The position numbers and the translations under genes were made by a program. 13,840 bases of DNA from Firmicutes bacterium CAG:124 (GTDB taxonomy: Bacteria > Bacillota > Clostridia > Oscillospirales > Oscillospiraceae). The stretch lies in the NCBI GenBank assembly GCA_000432135.1, contig HF990594.1, positions 35,404 through 49,243 of the forward strand, written 5' to 3'. Each line of letters begins with the position of its first letter. Position 1 is the first letter of the stretch. Shown here piece by piece: positions 6,934 through 13,642 of the stretch. The notes beneath the pieces were generated by a model. That model made no database searches. It worked only from the letters and a program-made list of their open reading frames with translations, and was not told the DNA's origin.

Positions 6934-7970
6934 ACGCACGGCGAACCGTCGTCCGCCTGACCTTTGACGGCGTGGACATAAGCGCAGACATCAACAGGTA
7001 TTTGCAATCCTTGTCTTACACGGACAACGAACAGGACGAAACGGACGATTTACAACTAACCCTTGACGACCGGGAGGGCGTGTGGCTTGGAAATTGGCTG
7101 AACACGCCCGGCGCGTCAAAGGGCGCGGAACTTGCCGCGGTGATCGTTCAAAAAAACTGGAACTCGGACGGAAAAGACCGGGTGCTGGATTGCGGCACGT
7201 TTCAGATCGACAGCGTGGACGGGAGCGGCCCGCCCTCGAAAGTGACAATCAAGGGCGGGTCTATCCCCTACACGTCAACGGTACGAACGCAGAAAAAGAC
7301 AAAAGCATGGGAGAAAATCAAGCTTTCCGGGATTGCGAACGAAATTGCCGGAAAGAACGGGCTTACGTGTATGTTTGAATCGGCGTTCGACCCGTTTTAC
7401 ACACGAAAAGAACAGGTGCAGGAATCGGACATTACATTTTTGCAACGGCTTTGCAAGGCCGCGGGGATTTCCCTTAAAGTAACGGCAAAAATGATTGTTC
7501 TATTCGACGCGGCGGCGTATGAGAAGAAAAGCGCGGTCCGCACGATCAAGCGCGGCGCGGCGGACGTGAAGCGGTACAGCTTCAACACAAGCTTTCACGA
7601 CGCTTCATACAGCAGTTGCCACGTGACCTATACGGACCCGTCGAGCGGGACGACCTATGAAGCGACATACAAGGCCCCGGACGCTGACACAAGCGAAAGC
7701 GCACAGGTGCTGGAGATCAAAGAAAAGGTTTCGAGCAACGCGGAAGCGAAAACGCTTGCAGAAAAGCGGTTGCGGGAGAAGAACGGACAGCAATTCACCG
7801 CCAGTTTTACACTTGTCGGCGACGCTGGGCTGGTTGCAGGCGTGACCGTGACCGTGAAAGGGTACGGAGCATTCGACGGAAAGTACATCGTCGAGAGCGC
7901 GACGCATTCCGTTTCGTCGAGCGGGTACACAACCAGCGTCAAATTACGCCGCGTATTGGAGGGGTATTGA
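6930..7970 (+). CDS. Baseplate hub protein (P2 gpD / late control D family)
   Basis: A 346-residue protein of the gpD/gp27-like baseplate hub family, which forms the trimeric ring between tube and spike. The ATG at 6930 is chosen over an in-frame GTG at 6909 because AAGGGGG (6915-6921) lies 8 nt before the ATG. Family features are an N-terminal domain with VVRLTFDGVDISADINRYL and SLSYTDNEQDETDDLQLTL, a central region with GTFQIDSVDGSGPPSKVTIK, then FYTRKEQVQESDITFLQRLC (the ..(E/Q)SD..FL.RL motif), and a C-terminal domain with GYGAFDGKYIVESATHSV. It sits after X and before the V-like spike gene, to which it is coupled by an ATGA-type junction. Confidence 0.92.
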   Translation: MNARRTVVRLTFDGVDISADINRYLQSLSYTDNEQDETDDLQLTLDDREGVWLGNWLNTPGASKGAELAAVIVQKNWNSDGKDRVLDCGTFQIDSVDGSGPPSKVTIKGGSIPYTSTVRTQKKTKAWEKIKLSGIANEIAGKNGLTCMFESAFDPFYTRKEQVQESDITFLQRLCKAAGISLKVTAKMIVLFDAAAYEKKSAVRTIKRGAADVKRYSFNTSFHDASYSSCHVTYTDPSSGTTYEATYKAPDADTSESAQVLEIKEKVSSNAEAKTLAEKRLREKNGQQFTASFTLVGDAGLVAGVTVTVKGYGAFDGKYIVESATHSVSSSGYTTSVKLRRVLEGY

Positions 7971-8302
7971 TGGGAGAAGCAAGCGTTTATAAAAACATCG
8001 TTCGCACGGGCTGGGTTTCCTCCGTCAATGCCGCAGACAGAACCGCCCGCGTGACCTTTAAGGATATGGGGACAACCTTTGTTTCGGGTCCCCTGAAAGT
8101 GATTCAGAACCCGCCGTTCATTCCGGCAAAAGACGTTGTGCAGGAAACACAAACGGAATCAGGCGGAAGCGGCGACGCGTCCTTTGCGTCGCACACGCAC
8201 AAAGTCAAAATAAGCCCGTGGCTACCGTCGCCGGGTGACTATGTGCTTTGTCTTTATATCCCGACGAACGACGGCGACGGGTTCGTGATAGGAGGGATAT
8301 AA
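7970..8302 (+). CDS. Baseplate assembly protein V-like, minimal OB-fold spike protein
   Basis: A 110-residue protein starting at ATG 7970, with GGAGGGG at 7958-7964 giving 5 nt spacing; the TTG at 7967 is rejected. The N-terminal half (IVRTGWVSSVNAADRTARVT followed by FKD) and the C-terminal WLPSPGDYVLCLYIPTNDGD then GFVIGGI are the hallmarks of the OB-fold of gpV/Mu gp45-type proteins. Between them is a Gly/Ser-rich loop ending in SHTHKV (His75 and His77). P2 gpV is about 210 residues and carries a beta-helical needle after the OB-fold; here nothing follows the OB-fold, so this protein cannot by itself form a piercing needle. The needle may be missing or encoded elsewhere. Confidence 0.85.
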   Translation: MGEASVYKNIVRTGWVSSVNAADRTARVTFKDMGTTFVSGPLKVIQNPPFIPAKDVVQETQTESGGSGDASFASHTHKVKISPWLPSPGDYVLCLYIPTNDGDGFVIGGI

Positions 8303-8305
8303 AAG

Positions 8306-8707
8306 ATGGCAGTTATCGGGACTTGGGGCGACATCACCTTTGCCGTTTCAAGAAATCAGATCAAGACGTTTGACGGCCTGAAATGGGACAGCGGCGCGAA
8401 GTATTCGACGCATGACAGGCATTTGAAAGAACCCCTTTTAGAGTTCACGGGGACGGACGTTGAAAGCATGACGTTTACAATGTTCTTTTCCGCTTTTTTG
8501 GGAGTGAACCCGATTGCGGAGGTTTCAAAACTGCTTAAAGCAATGCGGCGCGGAGAGGTTCACCGCCTTGTCATCGGGCCGAAAGCTTACGGCACAAACA
8601 AGTGGGTTATAACGAAGCTTTCAAATTCGTTGCCGCGCTATGACAACCGCGGAAATCTGCTTGTTGCGAAAGTAAGCGTCACGATGAAATCATATTCGGG
8701 CCGTTAA
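8306..8707 (+). CDS. Tail protein U-like (P2 gpU family)
   Basis: A 133-residue protein with the P2 gpU family pattern: N-terminal MAVIGTWGDITFAVSR, a central LEFTGTDVESMTFTMFFS strand pair (the ....G...E..TF.. motif), a helix LLKAMRRGEVHRLVIGPKAY, and a C-terminal SLPRYDNRGNLLVAKVSVTM strand region. In P2-like phages gpU is needed to complete the tail. Here it lies between the V- and W-like genes rather than between T and X as in P2. It starts at ATG 8306 with GGAGGG at 8291-8296, 3 nt after the V-like stop. Confidence 0.85.
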   Translation: MAVIGTWGDITFAVSRNQIKTFDGLKWDSGAKYSTHDRHLKEPLLEFTGTDVESMTFTMFFSAFLGVNPIAEVSKLLKAMRRGEVHRLVIGPKAYGTNKWVITKLSNSLPRYDNRGNLLVAKVSVTMKSYSGR

Positions 8708-8719
8708 GGGGGTGAGAGC

Positions 8720-9043
8720 GTGGCGCACATCATAAAGGCGTATGACCTTAAAAACATCAATCTTGCCCCGGAAACGACGGAAGAAGAGGTTTTGCAGAAC
8801 GTCGCGGTCATCATATCAACGCCGAAATTCTCCGTTCCCCTTGACCGGGGGCTGGGAATGGCGCAAAGGTTCGTTGACAGGCCGATACAGGTTGCACAAT
8901 CTGTTCTTATTTCGGAGGTTTTAGACGCGGTGGAGCGGGACGAACCGCGGGCGGAAGTGCTGGGCGTTACCTATGAATTGGGCGACACGCCCGGCACGCT
9001 GATTCCAGTTGTGGAGGTGAACATAATTGACGACGAAAGTTAG
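8720..9043 (+). CDS. Baseplate wedge protein W (gp25-like)
   Basis: A 107-residue protein of the GPW/gp25 family, a baseplate wedge component that nucleates the sheath. Residues about 19-103 give the family pattern: EEVLQNVAVIISTPKFSVPL followed by DRGLG, VLISEVLDAVERDEPRAEV with the conserved helix and E.R, and VEVNII at the end. Start is GTG (8720) with AAGGGGGTGA at 8706-8715. It overlaps the J-like gene by 17 nt, as expected for W-J pairs. Confidence 0.92.
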   Translation: MAHIIKAYDLKNINLAPETTEEEVLQNVAVIISTPKFSVPLDRGLGMAQRFVDRPIQVAQSVLISEVLDAVERDEPRAEVLGVTYELGDTPGTLIPVVEVNIIDDES

Positions 9044-10154
9044 AGAATACCCCGATATTCACTTTGTAGACACGGACACGAACACAGTTGTAAATGCCCT
9101 GATTCAGTCTTACGAAGCATTCACCGGGCGGACATTGTACCCGGCGGACCCGGCGCGCCTGTTTATTCTTTGGGTGGCCGACATCATCATTCAAGAGCGG
9201 GTAAACATCGACTTTTCGGCCCGGCAGAACGTCCCGCGGTATGCAGAGGGTGAATATTTGGATTCCCTCGCAGAACTGTTCAAAGACGCTTACCGTTTGG
9301 AGCCGGAAAAGGCGAAAACGACGTTGCGGTTCACCCTTTCCATTCCGTTGGAGGTTGCGACAATCGTTCCCGTGGGAACCCGCGTGACCGTTGACGGCGA
9401 AATCATCTTTCAGACAACGCAAGCCCTGACAATCCCAGCGGGCGACCTGTTCGGGGACGTGGAAGCGGAGTGCCAGACGGATGGGGAGATCGGGAACGGC
9501 TTTGTTCCGGGGCAGATCACACAGTTAATTGACATCTTCCCGTATTTCGGGTCCGTCGAAAATGTGTCCGAATCGGACGGCGGCGCGGACGAAGAGAGCG
9601 ACGCGGCATTTTATGAGCGTATGCGCGAAAGCGTCGAAACCTTTTCAACCGCCGGGCCGCTGGGTGCGTATGAGTATTACGCAAAATCCGCGTCGGCGTT
9701 GATCGTGGACGTGAAAGCGACTTCCCCGGAACCGGGCGAAGTTGACGTGCGGGTTCTGCTTTCCGGCGGGCAGTTGCCGGGGGAAGAAATCTTGAAAGAG
9801 GTTTTAGACATTCTGAACGCCGACAAGGTGCGGCCCCTGACCGATCACGTCACCGTCGCGGCCCCTGAAACGGTCCCGTATGACATCGACTTTACATACT
9901 GGACGCAAGAGGGCGGCGCGGTAAGCGACGACAAGGTGGCGGAGAATATCGCGGCGGCGGTTCGGACGTTCAAGGAATGGCAAGGCGCAAAGATGGGGCG
10001 GGACGTGAACCCGTCCTATTTAATTTCCCTGCTTATGCAAGCCGGGGCAAAGCGCGTCAAGGTACGGTCCCCCGTCGATACAGTCGTTCCCGACAACGCC
10101 GTTGCGGTGATCGGGGAAACGGCGGTTGTGAACGGGGGTGCGGAGAATGAATGA
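9027..10154 (+). CDS. Baseplate protein J
   Basis: A 375-residue baseplate J protein, which together with W and I forms the wedges around the hub. It begins at TTG 9027 with GAGGTG at 9013-9018. Family landmarks are the YPADPARLFILWVADIIIQE helix, QNVPRYAEGEYLDSLAELF (the conserved N..YA.G..LD.LG pattern, here LAE), the strand PVGTRVTVDGEIIFQTTQAL, VSESDGGADEESDAAFYERM, and GPLGAYEYYAKSAS (the typical G....Y...A). The C-terminal half with PEPGEVDVRVLLSGGQLPGE is also usual. The length is typical of the family. It overlaps the I-like gene by 8 nt. Confidence 0.94.
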   Translation: MTTKVREYPDIHFVDTDTNTVVNALIQSYEAFTGRTLYPADPARLFILWVADIIIQERVNIDFSARQNVPRYAEGEYLDSLAELFKDAYRLEPEKAKTTLRFTLSIPLEVATIVPVGTRVTVDGEIIFQTTQALTIPAGDLFGDVEAECQTDGEIGNGFVPGQITQLIDIFPYFGSVENVSESDGGADEESDAAFYERMRESVETFSTAGPLGAYEYYAKSASALIVDVKATSPEPGEVDVRVLLSGGQLPGEEILKEVLDILNADKVRPLTDHVTVAAPETVPYDIDFTYWTQEGGAVSDDKVAENIAAAVRTFKEWQGAKMGRDVNPSYLISLLMQAGAKRVKVRSPVDTVVPDNAVAVIGETAVVNGGAENE

Positions 10155-10899
10155 CAACGATATTTATTCAATCGACTTCACCCGTTCGCTTCCGCCCGTT
10201 CTGAAAAACGACCCGAAAATGATTGCGCTGGCCCGGACCATTGCGGAGCAATTACAGGTTACGGCCCGGCAGATCGAAAAGAACATCATTTACGCCCGGA
10301 TTGATGAACTTGACGAACAGACGCTTGACGTTCTCGCCTATGATCTTCACGTCGATTGGTACGACTATTCTTACCCGATAGAGGTTAAACGGCAGACGAT
10401 CAAAGACAGCGTAAAGGTTCACCGAAAGCTGGGTACAAAATACGCCGTCGAAACGGCGCTGGGGGCCGTGTACCCCGGCACAAAGGTTCAAGAATGGTTC
10501 GAGTACGGCGGCAAGCCGTACACGTTCCGGGTTATTATCGGCGTGACGACGGAGGGATTGACCGCCGCCCGGCAAGCAGAGGTTTTGAACCGCATTCGGT
10601 TTTATAAAAACCTACGTTCCCACCTTGAAGCGATCAGCTATGAGGTTAAAAAGGAAACGACGATTCATGTTGCGGCGGTGCATTCCATAGGGACGCGGCT
10701 GGAGGTTTACCCGTATCTTGCAAAGGACATAGCCGCCGCCGGAACTGTTCATGTTGCCGCGGCGGTGAAAGCGGGAACGCGGCTTGAAGTGTTCCCGGTT
10801 CTTGTAAAGAGCATGACGGAGCGGGCAACCGTCCGCACGGGCGCGGTTGTAAAGACGGGGACAAAGGTTGAAATCTTCCCCGCATACGGCCCGGCCTGA
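10147..10899 (+). CDS. Tail protein I (P2 gpI family) with C-terminal repeats
   Basis: A 250-residue protein starting at ATG 10147; GGGGGTG (10134-10140) is 6 nt upstream, and an in-frame GTG at 10138 is rejected because the same sequence would be its own ribosome site. The N-terminal 170 residues match gpI: SLPPVLKNDPKMIALARTIA, LDEQTLDVLAYDLHVDWYDY (the L..LA..L.VD.W motif), SVKVHRKLGTKYAVETAL, and EWFEYGGKPYTFRV. In P2-like phages gpI caps the baseplate wedge and anchors fibres. Unusually, residues 172-250 consist of three 28-residue tandem repeats that are not part of the core gpI fold. Confidence 0.92.
   Translation: MNDNDIYSIDFTRSLPPVLKNDPKMIALARTIAEQLQVTARQIEKNIIYARIDELDEQTLDVLAYDLHVDWYDYSYPIEVKRQTIKDSVKVHRKLGTKYAVETALGAVYPGTKVQEWFEYGGKPYTFRVIIGVTTEGLTAARQAEVLNRIRFYKNLRSHLEAISYEVKKETTIHVAAVHSIGTRLEVYPYLAKDIAAAGTVHVAAAVKAGTRLEVFPVLVKSMTERATVRTGAVVKTGTKVEIFPAYGPA
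10660..10896 (+). repeat. Three tandem 84-nt (28-residue) repeats at the gpI C-terminus
   Basis: Units start at 10660, 10744 and 10828; the third is truncated at 23 residues by the stop. Units begin TIHVAAVHSIGTRLEVYP, TVHVAAAVKAGTRLEVFP and TVRTGAVVKTGTKVEIFP. DNA identity is only moderate, so the duplication is old and the protein pattern has been kept by selection. Each unit looks like a short beta hairpin followed by a linker. Confidence 0.9.
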
Positions 10900-10936
10900 A
10901 TCCGCGTGAATTTATAACAAATGGAGGTAAAAAGCA

Positions 10937-11698
10937 ATGCCAGACACCGAAAGAACATACGGAACCGTTGTCACGTCCGCTGGCCTTGCCCTTGTCACGG
11001 CGGCGACCATGAGGGGCGAAAAGGTCAAATTGAAATACCTTGCCGTCGGTGACGGCGGCGGGCAGTATTACCAGCCGTCGGCGGACATGACCGCGCTAAA
11101 AAATGAGAAATGGCGCGGAGAGGTAAACAGCGTGCAGATCAACCCGGATTCGCCGAACATGATTGACATTGTGGCGGTCATTCCGGCGACCGTGGGCGGC
11201 TTTACAATCCGCGAAATGAGCGTGCAGACAGAGGGCGACGACATTATGTTTGCCGTCTGCAACACCCCGGACACGGAAAAAGTCATCATTACCACGGGCG
11301 CGGCGGGCGAAGTCGAATTGACAATGCACATCGAGGTGGCAAACGCCGCAAACGTGACGATTGCCGTTGACCCGAACGTTGTTACGGCAACGAAAACAGA
11401 CTTGAAGAATCACAATGCGGACCCGGACGCGCACGGCGGCGCTTTGCCGCGGCTGGAAGCCGTCGAAAATTCCCTTGTCCCCATTTATACGGGAACGGAG
11501 AAACCGACGGCGGACGGGCCTTTTTTGTGGTTACAGGTTATCCAGCAGGGCGGCGACGTTGACCCGGACCCGGAAAACCCGGACGGGCCGCAAGTCGTCC
11601 AGCTTGATATACAACCCATGAAACAAGGAAGTGATTTGTATGTAAAGATCGACGAAGAAACGAAGAGCGTTGACAACGCCGAAAAGCAACCCCAGTAA
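10937..11698 (+). CDS. Tail fibre protein, collar-type N-terminal domain (gpH-like)
   Basis: A 253-residue tail-fibre protein. Residues about 8-130 match the phage tail-collar fibre N-terminal domain: TSAGLALVTAATMRGEKVKL, KYLAVGDGGGQYYQP, WRGEVNSVQINPDSP, VIPATVGGFTIREMSVQTEG and a final strand pair. This domain attaches fibres to the baseplate via gpI. It is followed by HNADPDAHGG (near residue 159), a short globular stretch with GPFLWLQV, an acidic DPDPENPDGP linker and a polar C-terminus. At 253 residues it is short for a complete fibre, so it is probably an adaptor on which the next fibre genes build. GGAGGT at 10923-10928 precedes the ATG. Confidence 0.88.
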   Translation: MPDTERTYGTVVTSAGLALVTAATMRGEKVKLKYLAVGDGGGQYYQPSADMTALKNEKWRGEVNSVQINPDSPNMIDIVAVIPATVGGFTIREMSVQTEGDDIMFAVCNTPDTEKVIITTGAAGEVELTMHIEVANAANVTIAVDPNVVTATKTDLKNHNADPDAHGGALPRLEAVENSLVPIYTGTEKPTADGPFLWLQVIQQGGDVDPDPENPDGPQVVQLDIQPMKQGSDLYVKIDEETKSVDNAEKQPQ

Positions 11699-11752
11699 GC
11701 GGACGAAGAGCCGCTAAAAATCAAACTTACTTAAAAAATGGAGGAAAAAACA

Positions 11753-12418
11753 ATGGCATTCACTACAAGCGACAAGATGAAGATGGTTATTTTTCAGGAC
11801 GAAGTAAACGGCGTTCTGACCGACCTTATGGCCCGTTCCCACGTGGACAACGTGATCTATGAAGAGGGCGGACAGCAAAAGGCCCTTTCCACGAAGCTGG
11901 CGGAGATTATCGCCGCCGTTGCCCTGAAAGCCGACAGCACCACCGTTACCGCCGACATCAAGGCCGCGAACGACGCGCTTTACAACAAGATCATGGGTAT
12001 CACCGCGGAGGACGGCGCGACCGTCAACGAAGCTTATGACACCTTGAAAGAGGTTGCGGAATACCTGACCGCCCACGGCGACGTGGTGCAGGGATTCACG
12101 ACCGATATTGCGGGCCTGAAAACCGCCGTCGAAGCCCTGCAATCCGGCATGACAAAGGTGGAGCATTCCGACACGAACGGCAACGTCAAGGTTGACGGCG
12201 CGGAAGTCGTCGTGTATCAGCACCCCGCAACCCACCCCGCCAGCATGATTACCGACACCGCCGAAAAGGTGATGATGACCGCGACGGAGCGGCAGAAGCT
12301 GGGCGGCATTGCCGCGGGCGCTTCCGCTATCGTTTCCGGCACGGGTACGGTTGCCGACGCGACCGCCGTTCCCACCCTGATGATTAAGGTTATCGAGGAC
12401 GAAAACCCGTCCGCTTAA
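11753..12418 (+). CDS. Tail fibre / adhesin-associated protein with coiled coil
   Basis: A 221-residue protein. The ATG at 11753 is chosen because GGAGG at 11740-11744 lies 8 nt upstream; an ATG at 11738 has no ribosome site. The middle (about 35-140) is rich in Ala/Thr/Lys/Glu helix with heptad-like spacing, suggesting a trimeric coiled coil. The part from about 155 on has YQHPATHPASMI and MMTATERQKLGGIAAGA, both very common in phage fibre proteins of Firmicutes (the latter of the form (M/L)TA.ER.KL.GIA.GA). The C-terminus LMIKVIEDENPSA is short and does not look like a receptor-binding tip. It is probably a shaft-type structural fibre. A small hairpin lies just after its stop. Confidence 0.78.
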   Translation: MAFTTSDKMKMVIFQDEVNGVLTDLMARSHVDNVIYEEGGQQKALSTKLAEIIAAVALKADSTTVTADIKAANDALYNKIMGITAEDGATVNEAYDTLKEVAEYLTAHGDVVQGFTTDIAGLKTAVEALQSGMTKVEHSDTNGNVKVDGAEVVVYQHPATHPASMITDTAEKVMMTATERQKLGGIAAGASAIVSGTGTVADATAVPTLMIKVIEDENPSA

Positions 12419-12419
12419 C

Positions 12420-12439
12420 CCCTCGCGCATGGCGCGGGG
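12420..12439 (+). other. Intergenic hairpin after the fibre gene
   Basis: CCC (12420-12422), a bulged T, then CGCGC (12424-12428) pair with GCGCG (12432-12436) and GGG (12437-12439) across a 3-nt loop. It begins 2 nt after the stop of the upstream fibre gene. No T-tract follows, so it is not a classical terminator; it may protect mRNA ends or separate translation of the two fibre genes. Confidence 0.45.
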
Positions 12440-12482
12440 CGGTTAGGGCGGAGGGCGGGAAAATCCAAAAGGAGGAAGCGAA

Positions 12483-12956
12483 ATGACCGAATTAAATTGC
12501 GTCCTTGTCTTTCAGGAAAAGGCGGGGACCATTACGGCATATTACCCGTACACAAAATGGCGCAATATCCTTGACGCGCCGAACGTCGGCGCAATGGAAA
12601 GCGACCTGTACGGGCATATCGGCAACACCGACGTTCACGTGACGGCGGCGCAGATCAGCAATTACGACACCGCGATTGCCGGGCTGATCGAGCATACAGA
12701 GAACGCCGACATTCACATTACCGCGGCGGAGCGTTCGGCATGGACCGCGGGCGCGCAGAAAGCGGAACAGGCGGCGGCGGACGCTTCAAACGCGCTGAAC
12801 CTTGCCGCGTCCCTTGAAAGCCGCGTCGCCCGCGTGGAAGATGGCCTTTTCAACAACATTACCGGGAATCCGTTTCTTGTTTCCTTTGACGCGCTGGACG
12901 GCATAACGCTTGTCAAGGGCGTTTGGAACGTGGAGCGGCAAAGAATCGAATGTTGA
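12483..12956 (+). CDS. Short tail fibre-type protein
   Basis: A 157-residue protein with strong GGAGG at 12471-12475. Residues 1-35 form a small domain with TELNCVLVFQEKAGTITAYY. Residues about 45-78 contain two fibre motifs, HIGNTDVHVTAA and HTENADIHITAA, 26 residues apart. Residues about 80-120 form an Ala-rich helix or coiled coil (AEQAAADASNALNLAASLES). The C-terminus, LFNNITGNPFLVSFDALDG followed by ITLVKGVWN, is an ending I recognise from Clostridial phage fibre-region proteins. It is likely part of, or an adaptor for, the fibre complex. It is the last clear tail gene and overlaps the next ORF by 7 nt. Confidence 0.8.
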   Translation: MTELNCVLVFQEKAGTITAYYPYTKWRNILDAPNVGAMESDLYGHIGNTDVHVTAAQISNYDTAIAGLIEHTENADIHITAAERSAWTAGAQKAEQAAADASNALNLAASLESRVARVEDGLFNNITGNPFLVSFDALDGITLVKGVWNVERQRIEC

Positions 12957-13270
12957 CGGAATACGCTTGCACCCGCCGGGAATTGTCCTGCATTATCGGC
13001 AATCTGTTTACGGAAATTGAACCGCCTTGCGAACGGTGCGGGGACGCTGACGAAATCACGATCAGCGGGACCACCTACACCGGGAGCCGGGCGGTTCTTA
13101 CCGTAACACGGTTCGGGTTCACCTTTGACGGGGACCCGGCGGAAGTCGAGCGAATCCGGGAAAGGCGGTGCTTAATTGGAGAGCAGAAAGAAACAGGCGG
13201 AGCAAACGGAATTTGCGATCATCACAAAGGCGAAAGACCTTGTGAAGCACACGTTTCTAATGACGAATGA
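12950..13270 (+). CDS. Small Cys-rich hypothetical protein overlapping avd
   Basis: A 106-residue ORF from ATG 12950, with 7 nt of overlap with the preceding stop. The ribosome site is weak (GGAG at 12932-12935). The first ~76 residues look like a folded small domain, with CTRRELSC, CERCGDADEITISG (a CxxC pair) and LTVTRFGFTFDGDPAEVERI. The Cys residues (including CERC) could bind a metal, but no known family is recognised. The last ~30 residues overlap the start of avd by 95 nt in another frame and look like read-through sequence, although they carry another CDHH...C cluster. A -1 frame TAA at 13173-13175 rules out a simple fusion to avd. The protein may be a DGR accessory or merely a small fibre-region protein; function unknown. 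Confidence 0.6.
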   Translation: MLTEYACTRRELSCIIGNLFTEIEPPCERCGDADEITISGTTYTGSRAVLTVTRFGFTFDGDPAEVERIRERRCLIGEQKETGGANGICDHHKGERPCEAHVSNDE

Positions 13271-13607
13271 ACGGCGCTTTCCGAAAAAGTACCGATTCAC
13301 GATTGTAAACCGTCTGCATGACCTGACGATTGATATTTTCCAACACATTCAGGAAGCGAACGAACTTGATATTGCGGACCCGCAAGAATACAGGGAACGG
13401 AGGTACGAACAGAAAAAGGCCCTGACGAAGTGCAAGACGGTTCTATTCCTGATTGAATTATCTTTTGAAAACGGCCTGATTTCGGACGATCAATGCGCCG
13501 CGTGGTCAAAATACGTCCTTGACGTTAAGTACATGACCGCAAGCTGGCGCAAGAAAGACCGGGAACGGGCCGTTGCTATGCAGAGAGGAACCCCGCCCCG
13601 GCGGTAA
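13176..13607 (+). CDS. avd: DGR accessory variability determinant (Avd-type) protein
   Basis: A 143-residue protein of the Avd/four-helix-bundle family. In DGRs such as that of Bordetella phage BPP-1, Avd forms a pentamer that binds the retroelement reverse transcriptase and template RNA and is needed for mutagenic retrohoming. Visible pattern: helix 1 FAIITKAKDLVKHTF (about 11-25); the hallmark FPKKYRFTIVNRLHDLTIDI leading into helix 2 (about 33-60); helix 3 RYEQKKALTKCKTVLFLIEL (about 73-92); and helix 4 YVLDVKYMTASWRKKDRERA near the end. It is strongly basic. Start is TTG 13176, with AAAGG at 13161-13165; an in-frame TAA lies directly before it, and later starts would delete helix 1. The N-terminal coding part overlaps the preceding ORF. 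The template repeat follows 35 nt downstream, in the usual DGR order avd-TR-RT. Confidence 0.88.
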   Translation: MESRKKQAEQTEFAIITKAKDLVKHTFLMTNERRFPKKYRFTIVNRLHDLTIDIFQHIQEANELDIADPQEYRERRYEQKKALTKCKTVLFLIELSFENGLISDDQCAAWSKYVLDVKYMTASWRKKDRERAVAMQRGTPPRR

Positions 13608-13626
13608 CGCCCGGCGGGTTTTCTTT
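13592..13626 (+). terminator. Hairpin with GTAA tetraloop spanning the avd stop, terminator-like
   Basis: CCCGCC (13592-13597) pairs with GGCGGG (13613-13618), and GGCG (13600-13603) with CGCC (13608-13611) around a GTAA loop at 13604-13607, with a 2/1-nt internal loop. TTTTCTTT follows at 13619-13626. The avd stop codon TAA lies inside the GNRA-type loop. By shape this is a strong intrinsic terminator, yet it sits just before the template repeat, so it may instead separate transcripts or form the 5' structure of the DGR RNA. Confidence 0.55.
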
Positions 13627-13642
13627 GGGGTAAGCCCTGTAA

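Noticed and set aside
11698..11715. AGCGG/CCGCT inverted repeat after the gpH-like gene as a terminator
   Set aside because: Only 5 bp with an 8-nt loop and followed by A-rich, not T-rich, sequence.
12420..12439. Hairpin as a rho-independent terminator
   Set aside because: No T-tract follows the stem; the next bases are G-rich.
12483..12956. This fibre gene as the DGR target carrying the variable repeat
   Set aside because: Its C-terminus (ITLVKGVWN...) has no match to the TR-encoded GVRPLWW ending and no Asn-type variable block.
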